Origin: Clostridia bacterium
GTDB taxonomy: Bacteria; Bacillota; Clostridia; Oscillospirales; CAG-272
Assembly (NCBI GenBank): GCA_017466445.1
Contig: JAFTUC010000010.1
Span: forward strand, 27,433 to 91,432
Direction of reading: 5' to 3'
DNA length: 64,000 bases
Each line of letters starts with the position of its first letter. Within the stretch, counting starts at the first letter, position 1. Below the pieces are notes generated by a model that was given only the letters and a program-made list of their open reading frames with translations, searched no databases and was not told where the DNA came from. Positions 46,360 through 55,554 of this stretch are shown here, one piece after another. The position numbers and the translations under genes are program-made.

Positions 46360-47124
46360 ATGAAGAAATTCTATCAAAGGGAGTCACTAAAAAACAAGCT
46401 TGAAAGCATTGACGTAACAAGACTACTCATAAAATCGCTTATTTTTTTCATCATCTTTCCCCCGATATTCTTTTTTCTGATACGCTTTATTCTTGCTGTT
46501 ACAAGCATAGTAAGCGATCCGTACAGTCTTGATCTGATGTTCAAATCGGGCTATATGCTCGGAATAGTGATACTCATAACGATAATACTCGTAAGATACC
46601 CGCTTGCGATCATTATCTATGCCGTAAAGCGCATATCCGCTTACATTTCTATTAGCACAACGTGCATGCGGTCGGGACACAAAATGAAGCTTTCAAGACC
46701 GATATTTGCTTCCGTCTTCGGGATAAAAAGCAAGGCGGACATTCAAATAGCGACAAGTGAGGGTCTGCTTTTTATACACTTTGTGGATTTTCCCATTCCC
46801 GCACGAAAAAGCTTCACTCTGATAAATGAAAAGGAATACGATATTGCAAAAACGCTTCCGATAAAACCGCAGAATTCCTTTGGCCGCTTTTTCGTCTACT
46901 CCACCGAAAGCGAGATATATAAAGACAATATCATACAGTTTCCCGAATTTGATCACACACTTGGACGGCATATAATCGTTGTACATCCGGTGCCTTCTCA
47001 CTGTCTTTTCGTTGACACGGAATCGGGAGAAAACAATCTAAAGCCTCTTTACAGCGGATACACCGTCGGAAATCTTTCATACTACAGCACACACGGACTT
47101 CTCAGGCTACTTAAACGACTTTAA
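46360..47124 (+). CDS. Membrane protein of unknown function (cluster gene 1)
   Basis: A 254-residue protein with two or three N-terminal membrane segments (about residues 27-50, 65-95) followed by a soluble domain of about 140 residues (SRPIFASVFGIKSKADIQIATSEG onward). The plan is shared with the next gene, whose soluble part starts in the same way (TLFFGKRRPYDFTVKTPTQ). I do not recognise the family. AGGAGAG precedes the ATG. Confidence 0.7.
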   Translation: MKKFYQRESLKNKLESIDVTRLLIKSLIFFIIFPPIFFFLIRFILAVTSIVSDPYSLDLMFKSGYMLGIVILITIILVRYPLAIIIYAVKRISAYISISTTCMRSGHKMKLSRPIFASVFGIKSKADIQIATSEGLLFIHFVDFPIPARKSFTLINEKEYDIAKTLPIKPQNSFGRFFVYSTESEIYKDNIIQFPEFDHTLGRHIIVVHPVPSHCLFVDTESGENNLKPLYSGYTVGNLSYYSTHGLLRLLKRL

Positions 47125-47167
47125 ACCCAACCTAAAAAGTAGTTTTTGCGCTAAGGAGAACTAATAT

Positions 47168-47956
47168 ATGGCCTCGGTCTTTTACCTTGCTCTGCACACG
47201 TCTCTTATCGTGCTCGCGTACCGTTTCCCGTTCATCATAAACCTAATACTCGCAGCGTCGGTAGTTATAGTATCGGTATTATGGTATTCGAAGCTCAGCT
47301 TTTTCCTGTTCAGGATAAGGGCTCTCGTAAGCATTCTTCTGACACTTCCGATCGTAGCCTTTGCTGTTTTGGCAATGAACTCAAATATCCAGTACGTTGC
47401 TCTTTGGGTGCTTTACGTTGCGGTAATAATAATAAACTATATTATCCCGCTTTTGAAATTTGCGATTTTCAGATTACATATCTATATCACGGTAAAAAGA
47501 ACGGTTAAAAAGCACGGATTTCAGACCTCGATCAGCTTTTTCAAGACTCTTTTCTTCGGCAAGCGCAGACCATATGATTTTACCGTAAAAACCCCTACTC
47601 AAACTATAGACGTCGCTATTATCGGCACGGTAAATGCTTCAAGGTACATAATCGGAGAAACGATGATAACCTCACAGCAGTTCGGCAACGGAAAAGCCTA
47701 TATGACCGAGGATATTGACGAGATCGAACGCTTTGAATCCGATATGGAATACATATTTCCGAGCTTTGGAAGCGGATTTATGGGTATGCGTCATCGCGCA
47801 TATCTTAACGACATCTCATTTGCGGACAAGGCTCTCATTATCTTAAATCCGAACTCATATCTTCAGGCAGAAAACAAAGTGGTAGGTATGGGAGAAAAAA
47901 CGGGGCCGTACATCCTTGTAAGTCTCAGAACTCTTTGCTCGATCATCAGCAGATAA
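47168..47956 (+). CDS. Membrane protein of unknown function (cluster gene 2)
   Basis: A 262-residue protein with four hydrophobic helices in the first about 110 residues and a C-terminal soluble domain with IDVAIIGTVNASRYIIGETMITSQQF and a late DKALIILNP. It looks like a distant relative of the preceding protein. AAGGAG precedes the ATG at 47168, and the third cluster gene starts 23 bases after its stop. Function unknown. Confidence 0.7.
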   Translation: MASVFYLALHTSLIVLAYRFPFIINLILAASVVIVSVLWYSKLSFFLFRIRALVSILLTLPIVAFAVLAMNSNIQYVALWVLYVAVIIINYIIPLLKFAIFRLHIYITVKRTVKKHGFQTSISFFKTLFFGKRRPYDFTVKTPTQTIDVAIIGTVNASRYIIGETMITSQQFGNGKAYMTEDIDEIERFESDMEYIFPSFGSGFMGMRHRAYLNDISFADKALIILNPNSYLQAENKVVGMGEKTGPYILVSLRTLCSIISR

Positions 47957-47979
47957 AAACAACATTTAAGGAGAACAAG

Positions 47980-48606
47980 ATGGGAAATACTACTACGAAA
48001 AGGCGTCTTGACGCTTTCAAGGCAGCAAACCCCGAGATCTTCAGATACCGCAGGTGGAGACTTGTCAAATTATTTGCAAAAATACTTATTTTCGACCTCA
48101 TATTCGTAGTATTTGCCATTAAAGGATGTGAGATCGATCCGGTTAAGTCGATAACCTTCAGCCTTATATGTGCAATAATACTTCCTACGGTGATATTCGA
48201 GCCGCACAAACATCTGAAAAGATCATACCTGGGCGAGATAACGGGAATGAAGCACGTTATGCGAAGGATCTTTCCAAAGGGTATTCTCTACCCCGGTGCT
48301 CTTCTGAACAGCAGGGTAGTCCCTTTTATAATATATTCGATCACCGATGAAAAAGGAAACAAGCACAAGATCGAGATAAGGCAGGATTATGAAAAGGTCT
48401 ACAAAATGGGTGACAGTGTACTCGTTATTCTCGGACTCGACTATCCCGTTTGCTATACCAAAAGAAAGCATACTGTCTGTCTCAAATGCGGAGGACTTTT
48501 CGTCCCTACCGGCGAATTCTGCGAGGCTCGCTTTTGTGATGCGAGGCTTCCCGTGATACCCGAGGATCCTGACAGCGAATTTGATTATTTTTACGAAAAT
48601 ACATAA
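47980..48606 (+). CDS. Membrane protein with Cys-rich C-terminus (cluster gene 3)
   Basis: A 208-residue protein with two membrane segments (about 30-70), a middle beta-type domain and a C-terminal cysteine motif (CLKCGGLFVPTGEFCEARFCDA) that could bind zinc. The ATG at 47980 has AAGGAG seven bases upstream; the in-frame ATG at 47935 lies inside the previous gene. A strong terminator follows, closing a three-gene unit. Confidence 0.7.
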   Translation: MGNTTTKRRLDAFKAANPEIFRYRRWRLVKLFAKILIFDLIFVVFAIKGCEIDPVKSITFSLICAIILPTVIFEPHKHLKRSYLGEITGMKHVMRRIFPKGILYPGALLNSRVVPFIIYSITDEKGNKHKIEIRQDYEKVYKMGDSVLVILGLDYPVCYTKRKHTVCLKCGGLFVPTGEFCEARFCDARLPVIPEDPDSEFDYFYENT

Positions 48607-48636
48607 AAAATCCGCGGACACTGTCCGCGGATTTTT
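48606..48636. terminator. Bidirectional terminator
   Basis: Arms AAAAATCCGCGGACA and TGTCCGCGGATTTTT nearly touch (effective loop about five to seven bases) with A- and T-runs on both sides; between convergent genes. Confidence 0.85.
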
Positions 48637-48637
48637 A

Positions 48638-50671
48638 TCATACTCTGAAATCTGTCCTGCTTATGACGTGATCCTGATAAACTGTATCAAGCTCACGGAA
48701 ATATCCGCTCCATCCCCAAACGCGAACGATGAGGTTGGGATATTTATCCGGATTCTCACGTGCATCGAGAAGGGTCTCCTTATTCAGTGAATTGAGCTGA
48801 AGCTGATGTCCGCCGCGCATCACGAAGAGCTTTACGAGCTGCGCAACCTTTTTTTCGCCCTCATCGTTTCTGAAGACGTTATCATGGATCTCCATGGTAA
48901 GAGGTCCTCCGTTGACCGTATTTACAAGATCGGGCTTTGTAAAGGAGGTTATTACCGAAAGAGGTCCGTTAAGCTTTGCCGTCAGCGAGGGCGAATAGCT
49001 ACAGGAATACACCGAATAGGCAAGTCTTCCGTCTGCAGTGGCAGGACAGTGTCGCGCGCTAAGATAGTATTCCATAGCACTTCCGGTTCCCGCTCTCCAT
49101 ATTCCTCCCGTACCTGTGGGCTTGCCGTTAAGCGAGTCGGAAAACGACTTCATGATCCGTATCATAACGTCATCCGCATAGTCATCGTCATTTCCGACCT
49201 TCGGGCAGGAAAGAAGCTTATTTCTTATTTCGGTCATGCCCTCAAAATTATTATCAAGCGCCTTTAGAAGGGTCTTCTTATCAATAGATCTCTCATCGTA
49301 TATCACCTTTTTTACGGCGGCGAGAGCGTCTGCGGCATTTGCGATGCCTGCGCCGTGGCATCCGAGATTATAGTATTTTGCCGAAAAATCGCATATGTCT
49401 CTTCCCTTTTCGATACATCCATCAACAACAATAGACATAAACGGAGAGGGCTCCAAGGGCTTTCCGTAACCGATACGCTCTCTTCCGCGGCAGGATTCCA
49501 TTACGTTCTCTGCCTCCTTGGCGATAGCAACATCGACCGCTAAAAGAAGCTCCTCAAAGGTCTCACTTTTTTCAAGCGACTCGTGTATCGCGTTATTTAC
49601 AACGAGCGGGAAATTAAATGTCCTTACGTTAGGTATATCCATCGAGCAGTTTGGTATGATCGCTTCCCAACACGCGGCAACCGTATACTCGTACGCATCC
49701 TTTTCGTCGATACCCAGCTTTACAAGTCCGGGAATTATAACGTCATCGTTACAGTACTGAGGGAATCCGAGTCCCCTTTTGGTAAGTCTCGTTCCGTAAT
49801 CATAGATATAGTCGGGCGTATTTTTTCCGACTCTGATATTTATCTTGGGATCGATGACCGCAAGCTCAAGAGACGCGTCCATACAAAGGCTTGAAAGCTC
49901 GTTGAAGAGATAATTTCCGTCGATATCAAATCCGCCGAGCACCATACTCTGTCCGTTGTCTCCCTGCTGCATTCCAAGATACATATCGGTATCGAGATTG
50001 AGCGCGAGGAAATAGAGCTCGATTATCTCAAGAAGCTTCTCTCGACTTACGCCTCTTTCGACATCCATTTTGTAATATTTATACATATACTGATCGAATC
50101 TTCCGAGAGTCATATGCGGATGCTTTGTCGCTCTGAATCCGTAGATAATAAGCTTCTGGAAAAGGCAGGCCTCGTAAAGAGATCTCGCCGGCTTATGCGG
50201 GATATTTGAAAGTGCCTCGGCAAGCTCCGTAACTCCCCTTTCTTCCGCCTCAAGTCTATATTTTTCGCAGAGACGGGCAAGGCAGTCAAGCTCTTTTTCC
50301 ATTATACCGTAAAGCCTGAGCGCAATTTCATCGGCATCCTTCTTTCGCTTCGAAAGATCCTTACGCACAGCGTCAAAGCCGTTATCGATAAGGAAGGAAT
50401 AATTCGGGGTATTGTTACTCGGGATCCATCTTTCTCTTCTCGGAGTTCTGTCAAGCGGAAAATTCTTTCTCGAGGAATTGAAGCCGAATATATCGTCAGG
50501 ATACAGTATCGCTGTCTCATTATCGACAGACTCACTGAGCCTTAAAAGCTGAACCTCGTCAAGCTCAAGGTCCTTTGCCTTCTCGGTAACGTCGATCACG
50601 TTGGGATCTCTTTTTATTCTGTAGCCTCGATCCTGGAAAAAATCCAGCATATTTTTTACTTTTTCTGTCAT
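48638..50671 (-). CDS. Glycyl radical enzyme of unknown substrate (Cys-Trp-Glu active site)
   Basis: A 677-residue pyruvate formate-lyase-family protein. The active-site cysteine Cys334 is followed by Trp335 and Glu336 (AACWEAI), so it has the Cys-x-Glu pattern of dehydratase, lyase and decarboxylase glycyl radical enzymes rather than the Cys-Cys of true PFL. The radical site is Gly653 in RVWGWSGYF, 25 residues from the end, an altered form of the usual RVxGYxxxF. It is shorter than the about 790-residue dehydratases. The start overlaps the activase stop by four bases; GAGG lies about ten bases upstream. Substrate unknown. Confidence 0.85.
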   Translation of the reverse strand: MTEKVKNMLDFFQDRGYRIKRDPNVIDVTEKAKDLELDEVQLLRLSESVDNETAILYPDDIFGFNSSRKNFPLDRTPRRERWIPSNNTPNYSFLIDNGFDAVRKDLSKRKKDADEIALRLYGIMEKELDCLARLCEKYRLEAEERGVTELAEALSNIPHKPARSLYEACLFQKLIIYGFRATKHPHMTLGRFDQYMYKYYKMDVERGVSREKLLEIIELYFLALNLDTDMYLGMQQGDNGQSMVLGGFDIDGNYLFNELSSLCMDASLELAVIDPKINIRVGKNTPDYIYDYGTRLTKRGLGFPQYCNDDVIIPGLVKLGIDEKDAYEYTVAACWEAIIPNCSMDIPNVRTFNFPLVVNNAIHESLEKSETFEELLLAVDVAIAKEAENVMESCRGRERIGYGKPLEPSPFMSIVVDGCIEKGRDICDFSAKYYNLGCHGAGIANAADALAAVKKVIYDERSIDKKTLLKALDNNFEGMTEIRNKLLSCPKVGNDDDYADDVMIRIMKSFSDSLNGKPTGTGGIWRAGTGSAMEYYLSARHCPATADGRLAYSVYSCSYSPSLTAKLNGPLSVITSFTKPDLVNTVNGGPLTMEIHDNVFRNDEGEKKVAQLVKLFVMRGGHQLQLNSLNKETLLDARENPDKYPNLIVRVWGWSGYFRELDTVYQDHVISRTDFRV

Positions 50672-51534
50672 AACACGGTCACCTCTATATCGTATTTTTC
50701 AAAAATTTCCTTATGCGGATCGGGAGTAGCATTCTCGTCGAAATCTACCGAATACTCCCTTCCTACAAGCTTATATTTTGCTCCTGCCGCCCTGTTATAC
50801 GGCAGGATCTCGATCCGTCTTACTCTATTTTCCTTAAGAAATGCCGCGGTCTCGGTAATATTTTCCACGGTATCGTTGACGCCGGGAATAAGCGGTATCC
50901 TCGTTATAAATTCAGTGGAGCTGTCCGCAAGCGTTCTGTAGTTTTTCAGTATCTCGCGATTATCGGCACCGACGTATTTTTTATGAATGTCGGGATCCAT
51001 ATGCTTAAGATCGTACAGAACGAAATCACACTCGGAGAGTATTTTATTGAATATGCCGTCACTTGCAAATCCGGTGGTCTGCAGAGCGCGGTTGACTCTT
51101 CCCTTAAGCAGTCTGAGGCACTCGTAAAGAAACTCGTGCTGCATAAGCGGCTCACCGCCCGAAAAGGTCACTCCTCCGCCGCACATATTAAGCATATCCG
51201 CTTTTTTTGCAATTCGCCGGCAGATATCCTCAGAAGAAACATCCTCGCCGCAGAGACGAACGAGATTTTGCGGACAGACCGCAATACTTTCGGGTACAAG
51301 GCAGGGACTACCGCATTTTTTCCGTCCCTGCTCAAGGCAGGCACCGCATCCAAGGCATCCGTTTGGGGATCTGACTATCTCGCTTTCAAAGCTCTGCCCC
51401 TCGGGATTATGGCACCAGACACATTTCAGCGGACATCCCTTTAAAAAAACGGTCATGCGAATTCCGGGTCCGTCAAAGGTTGAAAACTCTTCTATGGAAA
51501 AAATTTTGCCTTTTCTGCTTTCAATGTTACCCAA
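50668..51534 (-). CDS. Glycyl radical enzyme activase (radical SAM with ferredoxin-like insert)
   Basis: A 288-residue activase. The radical SAM motif CPLKCVWCHNP (near 34-44) is followed by an insert with extra cysteines (CLGCGAC ... CGSPC ... CP, about 60-87) for additional iron-sulfur binding, as in activases of non-PFL glycyl radical enzymes, then FSGGEPLMQ. The start is TTG at 51534 with GGGGTG upstream. It overlaps the enzyme gene by four bases and is transcribed away from an AraC-type regulator. Confidence 0.9.
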   Translation of the reverse strand: MGNIESRKGKIFSIEEFSTFDGPGIRMTVFLKGCPLKCVWCHNPEGQSFESEIVRSPNGCLGCGACLEQGRKKCGSPCLVPESIAVCPQNLVRLCGEDVSSEDICRRIAKKADMLNMCGGGVTFSGGEPLMQHEFLYECLRLLKGRVNRALQTTGFASDGIFNKILSECDFVLYDLKHMDPDIHKKYVGADNREILKNYRTLADSSTEFITRIPLIPGVNDTVENITETAAFLKENRVRRIEILPYNRAAGAKYKLVGREYSVDFDENATPDPHKEIFEKYDIEVTVL

Positions 51535-51658
51535 GTGCTCACCCCGATCATGAAATTATCTGTGTTTACGAAAAAATTATACACCAAAGGTATTGATTTT
51601 TGGCGAAAAATATTATAAAATTATAGAAAAAAATTATCTTATTGAAAACGGAGAAAAA

Positions 51659-52426
51659 ATGATATACCATCAGCCGCACAATTCCCAAGGAAACTACAAT
51701 TATAACATGCGAAAATACGAAAATCTCAGTTGGGCGCCTCATTTCCACAAGAATTTTGAATTGATTTTTGTAAGTGCCGGGGAGATATCGGTAACTGTAA
51801 ACAGAAAAAGCTACATCTTAAAGAAAAAAGAAGCGGTTCTCGTTCTGTCAAATCAGATACATTCATTTTCGATACCCGAATCGTCCGAGGCTGTGGTCAT
51901 AGTTTTTTCAGAGCAGTACGTACCGAAATTTGCATCAAGCGTTAAAGGTCTCGAGGGAGAATCTCAGCTCTTTTCACTCGATGACAGCATTTATGATTTC
52001 GTATGCCACTATATGGTCGAAAAAGAGTCGGATATACTTATGAAAAAGGCGTGTCTGTACGCCGTATGCGATCAGTTTCTCGGATGCACAAAGCTTAGAA
52101 GCAGGTCAGACACGGGGGACAGCTCTGTAAACTCAATAATAGAATACGTTTCGGCAAACTGCACGCGCGACATCACCTTACAGACGGTAGCGGAGGAGTT
52201 CGGATACGAATATCATTACCTTTCGCGTCTTTTAAACAAGGGCTATTCTATCAGCTTCAGCAGATTACTCGGCGCGTATCGGACCGAGGTCGCGATCGAT
52301 CTTCTTGAGAGCACCTCGCTTTCAATGTCCGAGATCGCAATACGAAGCGGATTCCAGAGCGTTCGCAATTTCAACATCGTATTCCGTCAGATAACCGGAC
52401 GTACCCCGAAGGATTTCCGTATCTGA
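51659..52426 (+). CDS. AraC-family regulator divergent from the glycyl radical operon
   Basis: A 255-residue regulator with an N-terminal cupin sensor (APHFHKNFELIFVSAGEISVTVN) and a C-terminal double helix-turn-helix (TLQTVAEEFGYEYHYLSRLLNKGYSISF ... MSEIAIRSGFQSVRNFNIVFRQITGRTPKDFR). The ATG at 51659 has GGAGAAA directly upstream; the longer in-frame start at 51593 has none. It is divergent to the activase-enzyme pair across 124 bases, so it probably controls them in response to their substrate. Confidence 0.88.
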   Translation: MIYHQPHNSQGNYNYNMRKYENLSWAPHFHKNFELIFVSAGEISVTVNRKSYILKKKEAVLVLSNQIHSFSIPESSEAVVIVFSEQYVPKFASSVKGLEGESQLFSLDDSIYDFVCHYMVEKESDILMKKACLYAVCDQFLGCTKLRSRSDTGDSSVNSIIEYVSANCTRDITLQTVAEEFGYEYHYLSRLLNKGYSISFSRLLGAYRTEVAIDLLESTSLSMSEIAIRSGFQSVRNFNIVFRQITGRTPKDFRI

Positions 52427-52435
52427 CAGGAGCAA

Positions 52436-52469
52436 AAAAAACACCGCAGAAAAATTCTGCGGTGTTTTT
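52436..52469. terminator. Bidirectional terminator
   Basis: A 15-bp stem (AAAAACACCGCAGAA-type arm with TTCTGCGGTGTTTTT) and short A-rich loop; between convergent genes. Confidence 0.85.
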
Positions 52470-52471
52470 GA

Positions 52472-53962
52472 TCATCCAACAAAAAGAACAGGCATATACA
52501 TTGCGGTAGGTCTGCCGACGGCTGTCATTTCAAGAACACAACGGTTGAGCGGCGCGATATCATCCCCTGCTCTTATTACGTAATCAAATGTCGCAATATG
52601 GTCGTAATGAGGCGTTTCGGTGGGAAGAATTACGCTCTTCTTTCCGCTGACGAGTGTAAATCCGTCGGGAAGTATCCAGCGCATCGTAAGATTATGGAGA
52701 ATATCTCCGAGATGTCTGTTAAGATAAAGTGTAACGGTGACAGTACGCTCATCTCCGGGATTGATGTCGGGAGTGTCGCTGAGAGTAAGGTCCGCCGAAA
52801 GTATCGGGAAATCAAAATGCATGGTATAGGGCTTTAATCTCGAGGTAACCTCGGCAAGCTTACATCTCGAAAGAATAAATCCTGCGGGATCTTCGGGAAT
52901 AACATCCTCGCCCTCGGTAAAAGAAACGTATGCGTGCTTCGTGAACAGGACAACGGGTGCCTGTGCCGCTATACGCTCGGAAAGCTCGGTACAGGTCTTC
53001 GGGAAATGTCCCGTAGTGGGCCAGTCGCCGGTAACTATCGAGATCGTGATTATATCGTCTCCGATATAGTCCTTCCACTCTGTAGGAACTATCGCGCTTC
53101 CGCCGAGAATACCGAGAGTAGCACCAACCGTAGCGCCCGTGCAGTCGGTATCGTCTCCGCAGTTGATAGCATAGATCATCGACTTTTTGAAATCACCCTC
53201 GCCGTAGAGGAGTCCAAGCACTGCGTAAGCGACGTTGGAGGGAGCCTCAAACCAGCCGTCACCGATGTCGGCATTTCTCTGCTGGATTATATTTCTTGCA
53301 TCGCGCACCGGGACCTTATCCGCATAGCACTTAAGAGCAAGGCGTACGCTATCAGCCATGCGGCTCTCTGCGGGGATCTCGGCAAGTCCGATCTCTATAC
53401 ACTTATGAATATCCTTAACGACAAAGGCCGCAGACTGCATAGCGGCAACAAAGGCGGCAGCAATAGTTCCCTCGCCCGAGCCGTGATCGACGCTTGCATC
53501 CTCAAGAGCATAGGAAGCGGCTATGTCGGGGCATCCGGGTGCCATACAAGCCCAGACCTCGGTGCGTATCCATGCGCCGTTGGAATTTTTCCAGTCATTA
53601 TGATAATCACCCGCAAGCGGAGGAACGAGACCGAGTCTCATATTGTTCTTTCCGATTCCGTATTCGCTCCAGTTGGGTGCTATAAAGCTTACCCAGAACT
53701 CACCCAGCATAGCAGCGGTTATGGCGTTAGGACCCATTCTCTCCATTGCATGGAGCCATACGAGCTGAAGATCGAGGTCATCGTTGGGAAGAGGTGCGCC
53801 GGGCTTGGTTATAAAGCCCGAGATATCCTGCATCTGTCTTTTTCCCTCGTAGGGCGTTCCCATAGTTCCGCCGATGTTCTTTCCGACCCAGCATGCGTAC
53901 ACGCTATCGCGATATTTTTCAAAATTAAGCTTGATTTCGGTATTGCTTGACATAATGGACAT
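52472..53962 (-). CDS. ADP-ribosylglycohydrolase-family protein with C-terminal beta domain
   Basis: A 496-residue protein. Residues about 15-340 form the DraG/ARH-like all-helical fold with metal motifs PNDDLDLQ and CGDDTDCTGATVGA. The last about 150 residues (TPDINPGDERTVTVTLYLNRHLGDILHN) are a beta-sandwich-like extension. The start at 53962 (MSIMSSN) follows GGGAGG; 53992 lacks a site. The family removes ADP-ribose or acts on related N- or O-glycosidic bonds; many gut members sit with sugar genes, so a sugar-side role is possible. An AraC gene lies upstream on the same strand. Confidence 0.8.
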   Translation of the reverse strand: MSIMSSNTEIKLNFEKYRDSVYACWVGKNIGGTMGTPYEGKRQMQDISGFITKPGAPLPNDDLDLQLVWLHAMERMGPNAITAAMLGEFWVSFIAPNWSEYGIGKNNMRLGLVPPLAGDYHNDWKNSNGAWIRTEVWACMAPGCPDIAASYALEDASVDHGSGEGTIAAAFVAAMQSAAFVVKDIHKCIEIGLAEIPAESRMADSVRLALKCYADKVPVRDARNIIQQRNADIGDGWFEAPSNVAYAVLGLLYGEGDFKKSMIYAINCGDDTDCTGATVGATLGILGGSAIVPTEWKDYIGDDIITISIVTGDWPTTGHFPKTCTELSERIAAQAPVVLFTKHAYVSFTEGEDVIPEDPAGFILSRCKLAEVTSRLKPYTMHFDFPILSADLTLSDTPDINPGDERTVTVTLYLNRHLGDILHNLTMRWILPDGFTLVSGKKSVILPTETPHYDHIATFDYVIRAGDDIAPLNRCVLEMTAVGRPTAMYMPVLFVG

Positions 53963-54088
53963 AAAAGTGCCTCCCGGAATGTTACTGTACACCTATATCA
54001 TAACATTTCGGGAAGGCACTTAAAATGATTTCATTTTACCTTAGCGGCAAATTTTGTTATTATTTTTTACTTTTTGATATTCGGGGCA

Positions 54089-54931
54089 TTACTTTTGCCT
54101 GTAATACATCGGCGTTGTATTAAGATAGCGAGAAAAGGCGTGATAAAAGCTCGTTCTATCCGAAAAACCGACTTTGGTACTTATCTCGCTCACCGTAAGA
54201 TCGGTGTCCGAAAGAAGCTCTATTGCGCGGTCAAGGCGCTTTCTCGTGATATACTCGGTAAGAGTCATCCCGAATTTTTCCTTGAACGCACGGCTGAAAT
54301 ATGAGGGGTTATAGAAGCATTTCTCGGCAAGATCGGGAAGAGTCAGCTTCGAGTCGATATTTAGATCTATATATTCGGAAAGACTTCTCCACATTCCGTC
54401 GATCTCATTCGGATCTATTCCGGTCTGCATTTTTCTGAGCAGCTTTATTATGAAGGTGTTCAAGTAGTTTCCAAGCACTATATCCCAGGAGGTATCCTTA
54501 TTATCGTATTCTCTGAGCATCGCAAAGACAAGCTCCTCGATTTCCTTACGCTCCTTACCGAAGAAGGAGATACGTCCGAAATTTGCATCCCCGCACATCT
54601 CGTTAAAAGCACTGAGCGAAACTATCGAGAATATATTGCTCTTTGAGTATGCGCTATCCTCGACAATATCGGCAGAAAGGAGTATATTTACGTATGAATA
54701 ATTACTGTTATCCGACTTAAATGAATGCGTACAGCCGTAGTTCATAAAAAGAACATCTCCGTGACTAACCTCGTAACGTTGTCCGTCGATCACCTGAGAC
54801 ATTTTCCCCGAAAGGATGTACACTATCTCGATAAACTCGTGTTTATGTAACGGCTCTTCGTCAAAATGCCTGCTTTTAAAAACGTGAACGTTACTGTGAG
54901 TCATAAACTCATCCGTGGTGTAGATCTTCAA
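54089..54931 (-). CDS. AraC-family regulator
   Basis: A 280-residue regulator with a cupin-type N-terminus (EPLHKHEFIEIVYILSGKMSQVIDGQ) and a typical C-terminal DNA-binding domain (TLPDLAEKCFYNPSYFSRAFKEKFGMTLTEYI ... SEISTKVGFSDRTSFYHAFSRYLNTTPMYYR). GGAGGTG lies upstream of the ATG. It is transcribed in the same direction as the ADP-ribosylglycohydrolase-family gene, 126 bases apart, and likely regulates it. Confidence 0.88.
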   Translation of the reverse strand: MKIYTTDEFMTHSNVHVFKSRHFDEEPLHKHEFIEIVYILSGKMSQVIDGQRYEVSHGDVLFMNYGCTHSFKSDNSNYSYVNILLSADIVEDSAYSKSNIFSIVSLSAFNEMCGDANFGRISFFGKERKEIEELVFAMLREYDNKDTSWDIVLGNYLNTFIIKLLRKMQTGIDPNEIDGMWRSLSEYIDLNIDSKLTLPDLAEKCFYNPSYFSRAFKEKFGMTLTEYITRKRLDRAIELLSDTDLTVSEISTKVGFSDRTSFYHAFSRYLNTTPMYYRQK

Positions 54932-55041
54932 ATTTCTTCACCTCCTACCCTTAGTGAAATTATATTACTTTTTGGCGCTTTTGTCAAGCGCATAAAATTA
55001 CCTTATACTTATATTTCGACCGATTCTACGTTAAACAAGAC

Positions 55042-55082
55042 AAAGTGCCGTCAAGGAACAAAGAATTCCCGAACGGCATTTT
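55042..55082 (-). terminator. Terminator after the MmcQ/YjbR gene
   Basis: Stem CAAAGTGCCGT-type arm with ACGGCATTTTG (one wobble), inner GGAA/TTCC, 3' of the gene at 55131 on the minus strand. Confidence 0.55.
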
Positions 55083-55130
55083 GTTATTCATCATCTTTTA
55101 TAAGTCCCGTATATCCTTGTATAGTCAATA

Positions 55131-55514
55131 TCAGGTATTATTCTGTTTTTTCACTATGTGCTTGCTTTTTGTAGTCTCAAAGCTCACGTTAACAAGGAAT
55201 TGCATCACATCCGCGGGAGCATCGGGAAGAAGCACCGAGATCCAATGAAGCTTATTCATATGGTACGCCGGATATACGCCATCGGATACGCCGAATGAGC
55301 CGAACATCTCTGTCGGCAGCTTCAGATTTACAACGTCAACTGTCTCGTCGCTGTCAAAGCCAAACTTACGACGGGACACGCGCATCACAATGGCATACCA
55401 CTTGCGGTTATCCGCATGCCTAAATACCGCGGTTTCAAAATCCTTTTCAAAAGGACAGTCAGGTAGCGTTCCGTATGTGTCAGAGCAGAATTCAAGAAAT
55501 TCTTGTTTGGTCAT
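55131..55514 (-). CDS. MmcQ/YjbR family protein
   Basis: A 127-residue member of the MmcQ/YjbR (CyaY-like fold) family, presumed DNA-binding. The family features KWYAIVMRVSR, VVNLKLP and the late MNKLHWISVLL are clear. Length is normal. The gap to the next gene is 40 bases on the same strand, so they may be co-transcribed. Confidence 0.88.
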   Translation of the reverse strand: MTKQEFLEFCSDTYGTLPDCPFEKDFETAVFRHADNRKWYAIVMRVSRRKFGFDSDETVDVVNLKLPTEMFGSFGVSDGVYPAYHMNKLHWISVLLPDAPADVMQFLVNVSFETTKSKHIVKKQNNT

Positions 55515-55554
55515 TTATCCGACCTCCGTGTTTACAGCGTGGATCAATTTCGCA

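Noticed and set aside
48638-50671. Second pyruvate formate-lyase
   Set aside because: It lacks the adjacent Cys-Cys pair and has Cys-Trp-Glu, and its activase has the extra iron-sulfur insert; both argue for another reaction.
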